DNA of 64,000 nt from JASGDC01 sp047606545. Its GTDB lineage: Bacteria > Actinomycetota > Actinomycetes > Actinomycetales > Micrococcaceae. The stretch is taken from the NCBI GenBank assembly GCA_047606545.1, contig JASGEI010000018.1:145723-209722 (forward strand), given 5' to 3'. The notes under the pieces were generated by a model. It made no database searches, had not been told where the DNA came from, and saw only the letters and a program-made list of their open reading frames with translations. Positions within the stretch are counted from its first letter, which is position 1; every line of letters starts with the position of its first letter. The position numbers and the translations under genes were made by a program. This document shows, one piece after another, positions 17,257 through 24,147 of this stretch.

Positions 17257-17462
17257 TGAATGTTATGCCAAAGACAACCAGTAGCCCTACACTGTTAGAA
17301 CAAGTAACAATAGCACGTAAAGGTAAAGAAAAAGCTGAACATGAATATGAGCAGGCAATACTAGAAGCAGACCAAGCAAATATACAACACAAGCTCATAG
17401 CAAAACATGCTGGACTATCATATGAAACATTGCGAGTAAAGCTAGGTGCTAAAAAGAAATAA
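17256..17462 (+). CDS. Small coiled-coil/HTH protein, cassette 1
   Basis: A 68-aa charged protein. Residues 10-45 form a probable coiled coil (KGKEKAEHEYEQAILEADQA), and the C-terminus looks like a short helix-turn-helix (IAKHAGLSYETLRVKLG) with a KKK tail. GTG 17256 overlaps the previous stop; ATG 17265 is the alternative. It shares the QAILEA stretch and overall plan with the product of 17573-17785. The cassette order, membrane protein then HTH protein, is the same in both copies. DNA binding is inferred, not shown. Confidence 0.6.
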   Translation: MNVMPKTTSSPTLLEQVTIARKGKEKAEHEYEQAILEADQANIQHKLIAKHAGLSYETLRVKLGAKKK

Positions 17463-17471
17463 CATAAAAGT

Positions 17472-17511
17472 AATAAGCTCTCACAAGGATAAAATCAACT
17501 GAGAGCTTATT
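17472..17511. terminator. Bidirectional terminator between convergent cassettes
   Basis: AATAAGCTCTCA (17472-17483) pairs perfectly with TGAGAGCTTATT (17500-17511). It lies between the tail-to-tail cassettes 1 and 2. A second weaker hairpin (TAACCG/CGGTTA, about 17526-17556) follows. Confidence 0.7.
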
Positions 17512-17572
17512 GTTATATATAAAAATAACCGCCACCAAATTGCATGACGACGGTTAGTGAAAGTGAAGCATA

Positions 17573-17785
17573 TTACTTTCCTTGTAGCTTCTTAGCTTTT
17601 TTATATATAGCTGTTTCTGAAACTTCTAATCTCCGAGCTAGTTCAGCTTTACTTACGCCATATTCTAAGGCTTCTAGTATTGCTTGATTAAGTGCTTGCT
17701 CAGCTTTATCTAGTTTAACTTTGGCTTTATCGACTGCCTGAGCTTTCTCTAGCTTTGCTCCAGCTAATTCAATATGTGCAGGCAT
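17573..17785 (-). CDS. Small coiled-coil/HTH protein, cassette 2
   Basis: A 70-aa, Lys/Ala/Glu-rich protein. A helical coiled-coil segment (LEKAQAVDKAKVKLDKAEQA) precedes a clear HTH (VSKAELARRLEVSETAIYKK) and a basic end. This HTH resembles small resolvase/regulator-type HTH modules, which suggests nucleic-acid binding. The start ATG 17785 lies 5 nt after the stop of the upstream 57-aa gene and has GCGGAAG before it. It is the counterpart of the protein at 17256-17462, in inverted orientation. Function unknown. Confidence 0.65.
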   Translation of the reverse strand: MPAHIELAGAKLEKAQAVDKAKVKLDKAEQALNQAILEALEYGVSKAELARRLEVSETAIYKKAKKLQGK

Positions 17786-17790
17786 AGCGT

Positions 17791-17964
17791 TTACTTCCGC
17801 TCATTACGCTCATCAATAATATTTACTGCTGTTAGTGCTGTAGCTACACCGAATATAAAGATATTAAATACCGTTAGGTTATTATATCCGTATCGTGGTG
17901 TTAATATCAGTGTTGCTAGTGTGTAAAACATGTACGCAGTGGTTATTCCTTTAAATATTTTCAT
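17791..17964 (-). CDS. Small two-helix membrane protein, cassette 2
   Basis: An intact 57-codon gene starting at ATG 17964, read MKIFKGITTAYMFYTLATLI and ending DERNERK before TAA. It has two hydrophobic helices (about residues 8-22 and 31-48) and charged ends. A ribosome site AAGAGGAAC lies just before the ATG. It parallels the 50-aa product at 17104-17256: same topology, same hairpin upstream and same HTH gene downstream. No family is recognised. A holin-like or toxin-like role is conceivable but unsupported. Confidence 0.6.
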   Translation of the reverse strand: MKIFKGITTAYMFYTLATLILTPRYGYNNLTVFNIFIFGVATALTAVNIIDERNERK

Positions 17965-17984
17965 AGTTCCTCTTATTCCTTTCG

Positions 17985-17993
17985 TGTTATTAT
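17985..17993 (+). promoter_or_regulatory. Extended -10 promoter reading into hairpin element 2
   Basis: TGTTATTAT matches TGnTATAAT at all but one position. It stands 5 nt before hairpin element 2 on the plus strand and opposes the minus-strand gene at 17964, the same arrangement as at 18410-18418 and 17078-17086. Confidence 0.45.
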
Positions 17994-17998
17994 GAAAG

Positions 17999-18030
17999 GG
18001 AAGATAACCTCCATTGTTGGGGGCTCTTCC
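17999..18030. other. Hairpin element 2 of a three-copy family
   Basis: Outer stem GGAAGA/TCTTCC encloses an inner stem CCTCC/GGGGG with loop ATTGTT. On the plus strand it should form the 5' end of a short RNA. On the minus strand it lies in the leader of the 57-aa membrane protein gene. A second palindrome (GATAACTTAGTTATC) follows at 18035-18049. Confidence 0.6.
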
Positions 18031-18044
18031 ACTTGATAACTTAG

Positions 18045-18119
18045 TTATCTCTTTGGCTTGTGGCGGTCGATGATTTTTGAAACGATATCGGCGACCGTCG
18101 CAATGCCTGCTACTACCAA
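18045..18119 (-). CDS. Possible 24-aa hydrophobic peptide, cassette 2
   Basis: Starting at TTG 18119 the peptide reads MVVAGIATVADIVSKIIDRH then KPKR and a stop: one hydrophobic/amphipathic helix and a basic tail, the general form of type I toxins. The frame is open up to 18149. A TGTTATAAT promoter stands about 45 nt upstream. The non-ATG start and weak ribosome site make translation uncertain. A related frame precedes hairpin element 3. Confidence 0.3.
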   Translation of the reverse strand: MVVAGIATVADIVSKIIDRHKPKR

Positions 18120-18158
18120 TGTGATAGTCTCTATATCTTTTAACCTTGTTTACACTTA

Positions 18159-18167
18159 ATTATAACA
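18159..18167 (-). promoter_or_regulatory. Extended -10 promoter of cassette 2
   Basis: The minus strand reads TGTTATAAT, a perfect extended -10 box. It would start a transcript near 18152 that covers the short peptide frame, hairpin element 2, the 57-aa membrane protein and the 70-aa HTH protein. Confidence 0.5.
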
Positions 18168-18308
18168 CAACCTAAGTTAAGAATATAACTATAATAGCCA
18201 ATAAATACAATAAACTTAAGTTGGAAAAACAAAGCAAATAAGATAGAATAAACATATAAATAAAGAGCATTAAAACTAAGAGGTAGCGAAAACTAGGGAA
18301 AATGACCC

Positions 18309-18392
18309 CTATAGAATACGAAAAAATAATGAGAAACTGACACCAAAACTTGTACCAAACCTAACCGCCACTAGTTTAAGTTTCTTACTCAT
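18309..18392 (-). CDS. 27-aa basic hydrophobic peptide, cassette 3 (probably truncated)
   Basis: ATG 18392 with GAGAGGAATAA upstream opens a 27-codon frame, MSKKLKLVAVRFGTSFGVSF then SLFFRIL and TAG. The N-terminus and upstream hairpin resemble those of the 50- and 57-aa membrane proteins, but the second helix and an HTH gene are missing. It is therefore probably a decayed third cassette, or a minimal peptide in its own right. From 18168 to 18308 I see nothing else. Confidence 0.4.
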   Translation of the reverse strand: MSKKLKLVAVRFGTSFGVSFSLFFRIL

Positions 18393-18409
18393 GGTCTTTA
18401 TTCCTCTCG

Positions 18410-18418
18410 TGTTATAAT
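18410..18418 (+). promoter_or_regulatory. Extended -10 promoter reading into hairpin element 3
   Basis: TGTTATAAT is a perfect extended -10 box, placed 5 nt before hairpin element 3 on the plus strand and opposing the peptide gene at 18392. Confidence 0.5.
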
Positions 18419-18423
18419 AGGAG

Positions 18424-18455
18424 GGAAGATAACCCCTATTTCTAGGGGCTCTTCC
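18424..18455. other. Hairpin element 3 of a three-copy family
   Basis: GGAAGA/TCTTCC encloses CCCCTA/TAGGGG with a short loop. It matches element 2 closely: both read GGGAAGATAAC, then a variable inner stem, then GGGGCTCTTCC. A minus-strand frame ending in YKRKK (18465-18602, no standard start) precedes it, just as a peptide precedes element 2. Confidence 0.6.
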
Positions 18456-18632
18456 TGGTAGTTGTTACTTCTTACGTTTGTATCTAGTAACTAGGTCAAT
18501 CACTACATTTACTGTTGTTACGATACTAACGGTAGTAACTGCTACTACTTCTGCTATCTCAAGTAATGGAATGTAAAGGTTAAAGCTATTTTTGACGCCA
18601 GATTACCCAAGAATATGCTTAAAACATGACTA

Positions 18633-18668
18633 TAAGTATATCAAGGAGATTCTAAGGCTAATCTAGAG
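18633..18668. repeat. Degenerate solitary CRISPR repeat
   Basis: The first 17 bases (TAAGTATATCAAGGAGA) match the CRISPR repeat exactly. The next 19 match at about 9 positions, giving 26 of 36 by eye. It lies 1.7 kb beyond the last array repeat. The preserved half contains the extended -10 box (minus strand TGATATACT), pointing into cassette 3. Confidence 0.85.
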
Positions 18669-18675
18669 TAGCTTT

Positions 18676-20421
18676 CTATTTATTTTTACTCCGCATCGTC
18701 CAGTATTTCATTGCATCAGCACCGTAGCTCACTATGATTATCGCCAGTATGACCACGCATAAGTAAAGAAGAGGGTGGTTATCTCGTGCCGTGATGTATG
18801 TTGCTGCGATTGCTAATACCAACAAAATTGCCCTTATGGTTTCTATTGCTAGTCTTGGCACTTTTTGTAAAGTTCTCTCCAGTTTTGCAAAAGGACTGCT
18901 TGGATCTGTTTTGATAGTTCGTGGTGCGTGGGTATTCGTTTTTGACTTTTTTACATTGTCATTGCCATTAATAGTGCTATTTTGGTTATCTGGAGTATCT
19001 AGGGCTATACCCTTGAAGGCATCCTCGTAACGGTATTTCTTGTTAATGGCTTCAAGATGAGCTGTTACTGTTTTAACAAAACTAGCTTCAGCTTCATCTG
19101 ACTTTGTAGTCTTGTCATCTTGATCTGTGATTTTTTCGAAATCTTGGACTACTTTGGAAAGTTCTGTGGCTGTTTCACAAGTTTTTGCTTTATCTTCTAG
19201 TTCGGCTATTTGTTCGGATAAGGCATTGTTGGTTTCAATCTTTTTAGCACTGTTCTTTTCAAGTGCTTTACTATTTGAATTTTTTGTTTTATCTTTTCTT
19301 TTTGGTTCTTTTTTACTGATGTGTTGCTTGAGTTTATCGTGCAATTCATCCAAGAAATCCTTGGCGGCTTCGAAAGTTTTTGGATTGCGAATATCAGGAA
19401 GTGGCGCAACTTCTAGATTTTCAAATTCTGTAGTTAGTTCTAGAGATTCGCCTAGAGTTTCTGAGTAATATAGCTCTACTTGTAGATTTCGGATTTCGTC
19501 TTCAAGTTCTTCTTCTTTCTCATCACCATAATCAAAGATGATATCCTCGGCCCAATCGTAGTATTGCTGTGGTAGATCTTGCTTCATCGCTTCTATTTCA
19601 GTTAGCACTACAGGGTATGCGGTTGTAGGATTATTTATGAAATCTTCTGGAATGTCACGAAGTTTAGCGATATTAACAGTTAGTTCGGGTTTACCATCTT
19701 TCACAATGATGGTGCCTTGGGCAGTTACTAATTTACCTTTTAAGTTTATTTCTTTGATGAAATCTAAGAATTTTGATGTTGTACCTTGGAAAAGTTGTCC
19801 CACGGGTACGTTTGCAATGAAGACTTCTATAAAGTCTTTTAACCGGTCCTGAGTGACTTCTAGCGTTACTAGTACATTAGTTAAGTTTGGATTAATAGCA
19901 AAGCGTTCAAGAGCGTTACGGTAGTCATCAGTAGTGATAAGTTTAAGTTCTCGACCAGTTGGTAAAGTTAGATAGTCTTCATCAGGTAAACGATGTTCTG
20001 GTAAACCTAGATACATATCTGGGGTATAGTGCAGTGTTCCGGAAACCCAAGCTATTTGATTTCGGGAGTTAGTATCAGTGGAAATCGAAGCATAACCTAT
20101 AGGACGATAACCAGAAAGAATAATACGTTTGATCACTTCGAAAGGTTTACGGTTTTCGTTCCTTGGAATATAACCAATCTTGATACCACGAAGATAAACT
20201 GCAACAGCTTGTTTATCATAAGCATTACCAGGTTCTGGACGGTATTGCACAAAGATATGATATTTTCGTGCTTTACCACCAGTACGGCCAGGACGTTCCT
20301 CAATTGGAGAGTAGCCTGATAATGCAACAGTTAGCTGCTCTTTACGATGATTTAGACCAGCAATATGGACATCATGATTACCATAAGGTAGTTTGAAGTC
20401 TAATGCCTTAGGTTGTTCCAT
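18676..20421 (-). CDS. Membrane-anchored HIRAN-domain protein
   Basis: A 581-aa protein. Residues 50-95 carry a HIRAN pattern (FVQYRPEPGNAYDKQAVAVY, then IGYIPRNE); HIRAN domains bind DNA 3' ends or stalled forks in HLTF-type helicases. The middle holds a second beta-rich region (about 165-270) and a long, Lys/Glu-rich, probably disordered stretch. The last 60 residues contain two hydrophobic helices (about 527-545 and 550-568). No helicase or nuclease motif is present. ATG 20421 is followed by MEQPKALDFK. It is transcribed divergently from the flavin reductase. A role in defence or DNA sensing at the membrane is speculation. Confidence 0.75.
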   Translation of the reverse strand: MEQPKALDFKLPYGNHDVHIAGLNHRKEQLTVALSGYSPIEERPGRTGGKARKYHIFVQYRPEPGNAYDKQAVAVYLRGIKIGYIPRNENRKPFEVIKRIILSGYRPIGYASISTDTNSRNQIAWVSGTLHYTPDMYLGLPEHRLPDEDYLTLPTGRELKLITTDDYRNALERFAINPNLTNVLVTLEVTQDRLKDFIEVFIANVPVGQLFQGTTSKFLDFIKEINLKGKLVTAQGTIIVKDGKPELTVNIAKLRDIPEDFINNPTTAYPVVLTEIEAMKQDLPQQYYDWAEDIIFDYGDEKEEELEDEIRNLQVELYYSETLGESLELTTEFENLEVAPLPDIRNPKTFEAAKDFLDELHDKLKQHISKKEPKRKDKTKNSNSKALEKNSAKKIETNNALSEQIAELEDKAKTCETATELSKVVQDFEKITDQDDKTTKSDEAEASFVKTVTAHLEAINKKYRYEDAFKGIALDTPDNQNSTINGNDNVKKSKTNTHAPRTIKTDPSSPFAKLERTLQKVPRLAIETIRAILLVLAIAATYITARDNHPLLYLCVVILAIIIVSYGADAMKYWTMRSKNK

Positions 20422-20567
20422 ATTTTTGTTGGTTAGTCTTTCGTAAATTACAACTTAAATCTATTGTTATTCTACGATAAATAGTGTTTCAATTAAACAT
20501 GTTCAATCTGTGAATAAAAAACTAAGTTTATGCGTTGTATTCGGTAGTTGATTTTAAAGAGCTGAAA

Positions 20568-21698
20568 GTGAAGATTGTGACTTCTAAATTATTTAGCCCG
20601 ATAACAGTGGGAAATGTCGAATTTAAACACCGTGCTTGGGTACCGCCGATGTGTATGTATTCTTGTACTGAAGAAAAAGCCGGAGTAGTTAATGACTTTC
20701 ATATGATGCACTATGGTGCATTTGCCCTAGGTGGAGCTGCTCTGATTATGGCAGAAGCTACTGGAGTTAGTCCAGAAGGTCGTATCAGCCCAAACGATAC
20801 TGGGATTTGGACTAATGAACAAGCTGAAGCTTGGCAAAAAGTGGTTGCAGCAGTTCACAGTATTAAGCCAGATGGCGCTCCAGCAGGTCAAGTAAAAATG
20901 GGAATTCAGTTAGCACATGCAGGTCGTAAAGCTTCTACTTATCGTGAGTTCGATAATGACAAGTCAGGTTCAATTCCAGGAACTGATGGTGGTTGGCAGA
21001 CTTATGCTCCTACTAAAGAGGCATTTACTGGACTAACTGCGCCCAAAGCTTTAAGTGAATCTGAAATTAAGCAGATTATTTCAGATTTCGTTGAAGCGGC
21101 AAAACGAGCTTTGATAGTGGGTTTTGATGTAATTGAAATTCATGCCGCACATGGTTATCTAATTCATGAATTCTTAAGCCCACTAAGCAATACTCGTGAT
21201 GATCAATGGGGTAGCGATACTGAAGGACGTTCACGAATTCTGACGGAAATTTTGGCTGAAGTTCGTAGAGTAGTACCAAAAGGCTATCCGATTTTTGTAC
21301 GTTTCTCAGGTACTGATTGGACATCAGGTGGTATTGATGAAAAGCTGATTGTAGAATACGCTAAGTTGGCAAAAGCTGCAGGTGCTGATTTCGTTGATAT
21401 GTCTTCAGGTGGATTAATTGCTGAAGCTAAGATTCCAGCAAATGATGACTATCAAATCCATTTTGCCACGGTAGTTAAAGAAGGCGCTGGTATCCCTACT
21501 TCTGCTGTTGGTAGGATTACTAAAGCTTCTCAAGCCGAAGATATTATTGCCACAGATAAGGCTGATGCCGTATTCATTGGACGGGCTGCTTTAAATAATC
21601 CTAGTTGGTTTAAACACGCAGCTAGGGAATTGGGTTTGAGTAGTAAAGAGCAGCTGGAAATTTGGCCAGCACCACATGGAAGAGGACTACCACACTAA
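20568..21698 (+). CDS. Old-yellow-enzyme family NADH:flavin oxidoreductase (YqjM-like)
   Basis: An FMN-dependent ene-reductase of about 376 aa. Family motifs: KLFSPITVGNVEFKHRAWVP, PPMCMYS (YqjM-type Cys), QLAHAGRKAS, EIHAAHGYLIHEFLSPLSN and the FMN-phosphate loop near AVGRITK and ADAVFIGRAALNNPSW. It would reduce activated C=C bonds with NAD(P)H. I prefer GTG 20568, which has AAAGAG upstream, over TTG 20535. It is likely cotranscribed with the MFS gene, whose start lies just past its stop. Confidence 0.9.
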   Translation: MKIVTSKLFSPITVGNVEFKHRAWVPPMCMYSCTEEKAGVVNDFHMMHYGAFALGGAALIMAEATGVSPEGRISPNDTGIWTNEQAEAWQKVVAAVHSIKPDGAPAGQVKMGIQLAHAGRKASTYREFDNDKSGSIPGTDGGWQTYAPTKEAFTGLTAPKALSESEIKQIISDFVEAAKRALIVGFDVIEIHAAHGYLIHEFLSPLSNTRDDQWGSDTEGRSRILTEILAEVRRVVPKGYPIFVRFSGTDWTSGGIDEKLIVEYAKLAKAAGADFVDMSSGGLIAEAKIPANDDYQIHFATVVKEGAGIPTSAVGRITKASQAEDIIATDKADAVFIGRAALNNPSWFKHAARELGLSSKEQLEIWPAPHGRGLPH

Positions 21699-21705
21699 GG
21701 TTTAT

Positions 21706-22893
21706 ATGCAGTTATCTGAAGTTCGTAGATGGCGTTTATCGCTATTCGTTTTCATGTTTTCTGTCGGTTTTGCGATGGCATCATGGATTACTCGCACACC
21801 TGCGATTCGTGATTCTATCCATGCTTCGATAGCAATAATGGGTTTAGTGTTACTAGGACTTTCAGGTGGCTCAATGCTTGGTATTACCAGTTCCGGGCGT
21901 TTGGTGCGTCGTTTTGGGACAAGACCAGTTATTGGAATTGGTGCTTTTTTCATGGCAATTGGCAATACCATAACAGCTATCAGTACAGGTTTTGGCACTA
22001 TTTCTGGTGTTTTCTTAGGTTTATTTATTTCTGGTGCTAGTGGTGGTTTAGCTGATATTGCACTTAATATTGACGGCTCTGACGTCGAAAATAGGTTAGG
22101 AAAACCAGTAATGCCAGCGCTACATGGTTGCTTTAGCTTGGGATCATTAGTAGGGGCTATCGTGGGAATCGGATTAACTGCAATTAATTTCCCAGTAGCT
22201 TGGCATCTTACAATTGGTGTGGTTTTGATGGGTTTAATAAGTATTTGGGCTTATCTTGGTTTACCGATTCAAAACTCAAATAATGATACTTCTGTAACAG
22301 AAGTAAAGGAAGTAGCTAATGATAAAAGTGTCTGGCGAGATAAGAATCTATTGTTACTGGGGGTAGTTTTACTTGCCCTTGCTTTTACAGAAGGAGCAGC
22401 AAATGACTGGTTACCGTTACTAGTGGTAGATGGACTTAAATACAGTGCTGCACAAAGTTCTGCAGTATTTGCAGCTTTTACTGCTGTTATGACAATTGGT
22501 AGGTTTACTGGAGTGCTATTGATTAACAGATTTGGTAAACAGGGAGTACTTTTCGGCAGTATCATTACTGCCGCTATTGGTGTTTTATTAGTATCATTAG
22601 CAACTCAACCAATTCTAATCATTCTAGGTGTAGCATTCTGGGGGTTAGGTGCTTCATTAGGATTCCCAGTAACAATTTCAATAGCTGGAGATAGTAAAGA
22701 CCGTCCTGAACAACGAGTTAGTGCAGTTGCTACAGGTGGGTATATCGCGTTCCTAGTAGGTCCACCTGCACTTGGGTTTCTTGGTCAGCATTATGGACTT
22801 AAGACTGCGATATTGTTGGTTGTGGCATTCTTAGTTGTCGCAGCGTTCGCAGTTACGGTCAGGATTAGAGCTACTGAAGTTAAAGTTTCATAG
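21706..22893 (+). CDS. MFS transporter
   Basis: A roughly 395-aa major facilitator with 12 predicted helices. The N-terminal half has the MFS loop motif GRLVRRFGTRPVIGIG; the helices are rich in Gly/Ala, and the C-terminal half ends in VAAFAVTVRIRA. The pattern resembles YbjJ/FucP-like sugar-type or drug-type carriers. ATG 21706 is chosen, with TAAGG six bases upstream; ATG 21676 would overlap the reductase gene. The substrate is unknown. Confidence 0.88.
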   Translation: MQLSEVRRWRLSLFVFMFSVGFAMASWITRTPAIRDSIHASIAIMGLVLLGLSGGSMLGITSSGRLVRRFGTRPVIGIGAFFMAIGNTITAISTGFGTISGVFLGLFISGASGGLADIALNIDGSDVENRLGKPVMPALHGCFSLGSLVGAIVGIGLTAINFPVAWHLTIGVVLMGLISIWAYLGLPIQNSNNDTSVTEVKEVANDKSVWRDKNLLLLGVVLLALAFTEGAANDWLPLLVVDGLKYSAAQSSAVFAAFTAVMTIGRFTGVLLINRFGKQGVLFGSIITAAIGVLLVSLATQPILIILGVAFWGLGASLGFPVTISIAGDSKDRPEQRVSAVATGGYIAFLVGPPALGFLGQHYGLKTAILLVVAFLVVAAFAVTVRIRATEVKVS

Positions 22894-22898
22894 TTTAA

Positions 22899-24140
22899 TT
22901 AGATTTTAAAGTCATTAAGGTCTAAGCGTTCTAATTGAATTTCGTTAAAGAATTCCACTAGTTCTGGCGAACTGTCGCAGTAATCACAAGTTTCAGCATG
23001 TGGTCTTGAGCTGATTTCAAGTGGATCAATTAACATATCGTAAATATCCTGACTACGGTTATAGTAGTCTTTCGCTTTTTCTAAGTTGCCATTAAACCAA
23101 TAATAAGCAGCTTTCTCATGTAAGAACTCAGCATTCATATCGTGAGTGCTGTAGTCTGCAAAACGTTTTTCAGCAAGTGACATTAGCTTTTCAAATTCGC
23201 CAATATCGCCTTCGTCTTGATAAGCAATGGCCAGGCACATTGTTGTAGGTCCCCAATGCTCGTCTTTGGCAATTTCATGTAATGCCAATGCATTACGGAA
23301 ATACTTTTTACCCTTTTCATGTTCGCCAGCACACATCATGATGCTGCCGATATGTTGATGTATCAATGCGCATTTACCATTGTCATCGTTTTCGCTAAAT
23401 AGTGCTAGTGCATGGTTTAAAAGCGAAAAGCTTGGCTCTAGATGTTCTTCTTCATGATGTTCATGAGCTGATCGATGGTAGTCATGAGCCAAATCTAAAT
23501 ACATATGAGCAGCTAAATTTCGTTGTTCATTATCGACAAGACGTTTTTCAAAGTCTTGAATAACTAGCTCTGCCTGAGTGTACTCATTTTGTAATATAAA
23601 ATTATCAAAAAGTCTGCGGTGTAATGCAGCATTACTTAGTTCCAACATAGTTAGTTCAACGCCTTCTGAATATTTTTCTAACAGAATATCGTTAAAGTTT
23701 AATGCTTGTCGGTAATCTTCATAGGCAAGTTCATACTTTCGTTGCCACTGGTAAGCATCACCACGCATCATATGAAACATTGAAGAAACGTTAATTTGTT
23801 GTTTGGTGGCTTTAATCATCTTACTAGCTAAGTTTACAGCTTTCCCATAGTGCTCGGGGTTATAAAGCCCTAACTGAACATAAGCGCCACAGGCAAATAG
23901 GGCACCGTTAATGTCTTCGTCGTCAGGACTATTTTGTAAATTTAAGCCAATAGGAAGTTGGTCTTGCCAAAGTGAATATTCATGCAATGCAGCATCAAAA
24001 TTTTGATGTGTTTCTACATAATCGAGCATATTTTGCACATGCAACTGCTTAATCTCTTGCCAAACATCGGCATGAGTTTTTTCGGGAAGAAGTTCTGCAA
24101 TCCGCTTGGAGCGTTGTGCAATAATATCATCGTTGCTCAT
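22899..24140 (-). CDS. Tetratricopeptide-repeat protein
   Basis: A 413-aa soluble, helical protein with TPR-like units, for example AYQWQRKYELAYEDYRQALN, KGKKYFRNALALHEIAK and NGNLEKAKDYYNRSQDIYD. A Cys pair (CDYCDSSPELVEFF) lies near the C-terminus. TPRs mediate protein contacts. No enzymatic or DNA-binding domain is seen. The start ATG 24140 lies 7 nt after the metallophosphoesterase stop, with AAGGA within that stop region, so the two genes form an operon. It converges with the MFS gene. Confidence 0.75.
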   Translation of the reverse strand: MSNDDIIAQRSKRIAELLPEKTHADVWQEIKQLHVQNMLDYVETHQNFDAALHEYSLWQDQLPIGLNLQNSPDDEDINGALFACGAYVQLGLYNPEHYGKAVNLASKMIKATKQQINVSSMFHMMRGDAYQWQRKYELAYEDYRQALNFNDILLEKYSEGVELTMLELSNAALHRRLFDNFILQNEYTQAELVIQDFEKRLVDNEQRNLAAHMYLDLAHDYHRSAHEHHEEEHLEPSFSLLNHALALFSENDDNGKCALIHQHIGSIMMCAGEHEKGKKYFRNALALHEIAKDEHWGPTTMCLAIAYQDEGDIGEFEKLMSLAEKRFADYSTHDMNAEFLHEKAAYYWFNGNLEKAKDYYNRSQDIYDMLIDPLEISSRPHAETCDYCDSSPELVEFFNEIQLERLDLNDFKI

Positions 24141-24147
24141 AATCTCA

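Noticed and set aside
20537..20548. Twelve-base match (GTATTCGGTAGT) between spacer 15 and the start region of the flavin reductase gene
   Set aside because: The match ends after 12 of 28 bases and is of a length expected by chance, so it is not evidence of self-targeting.
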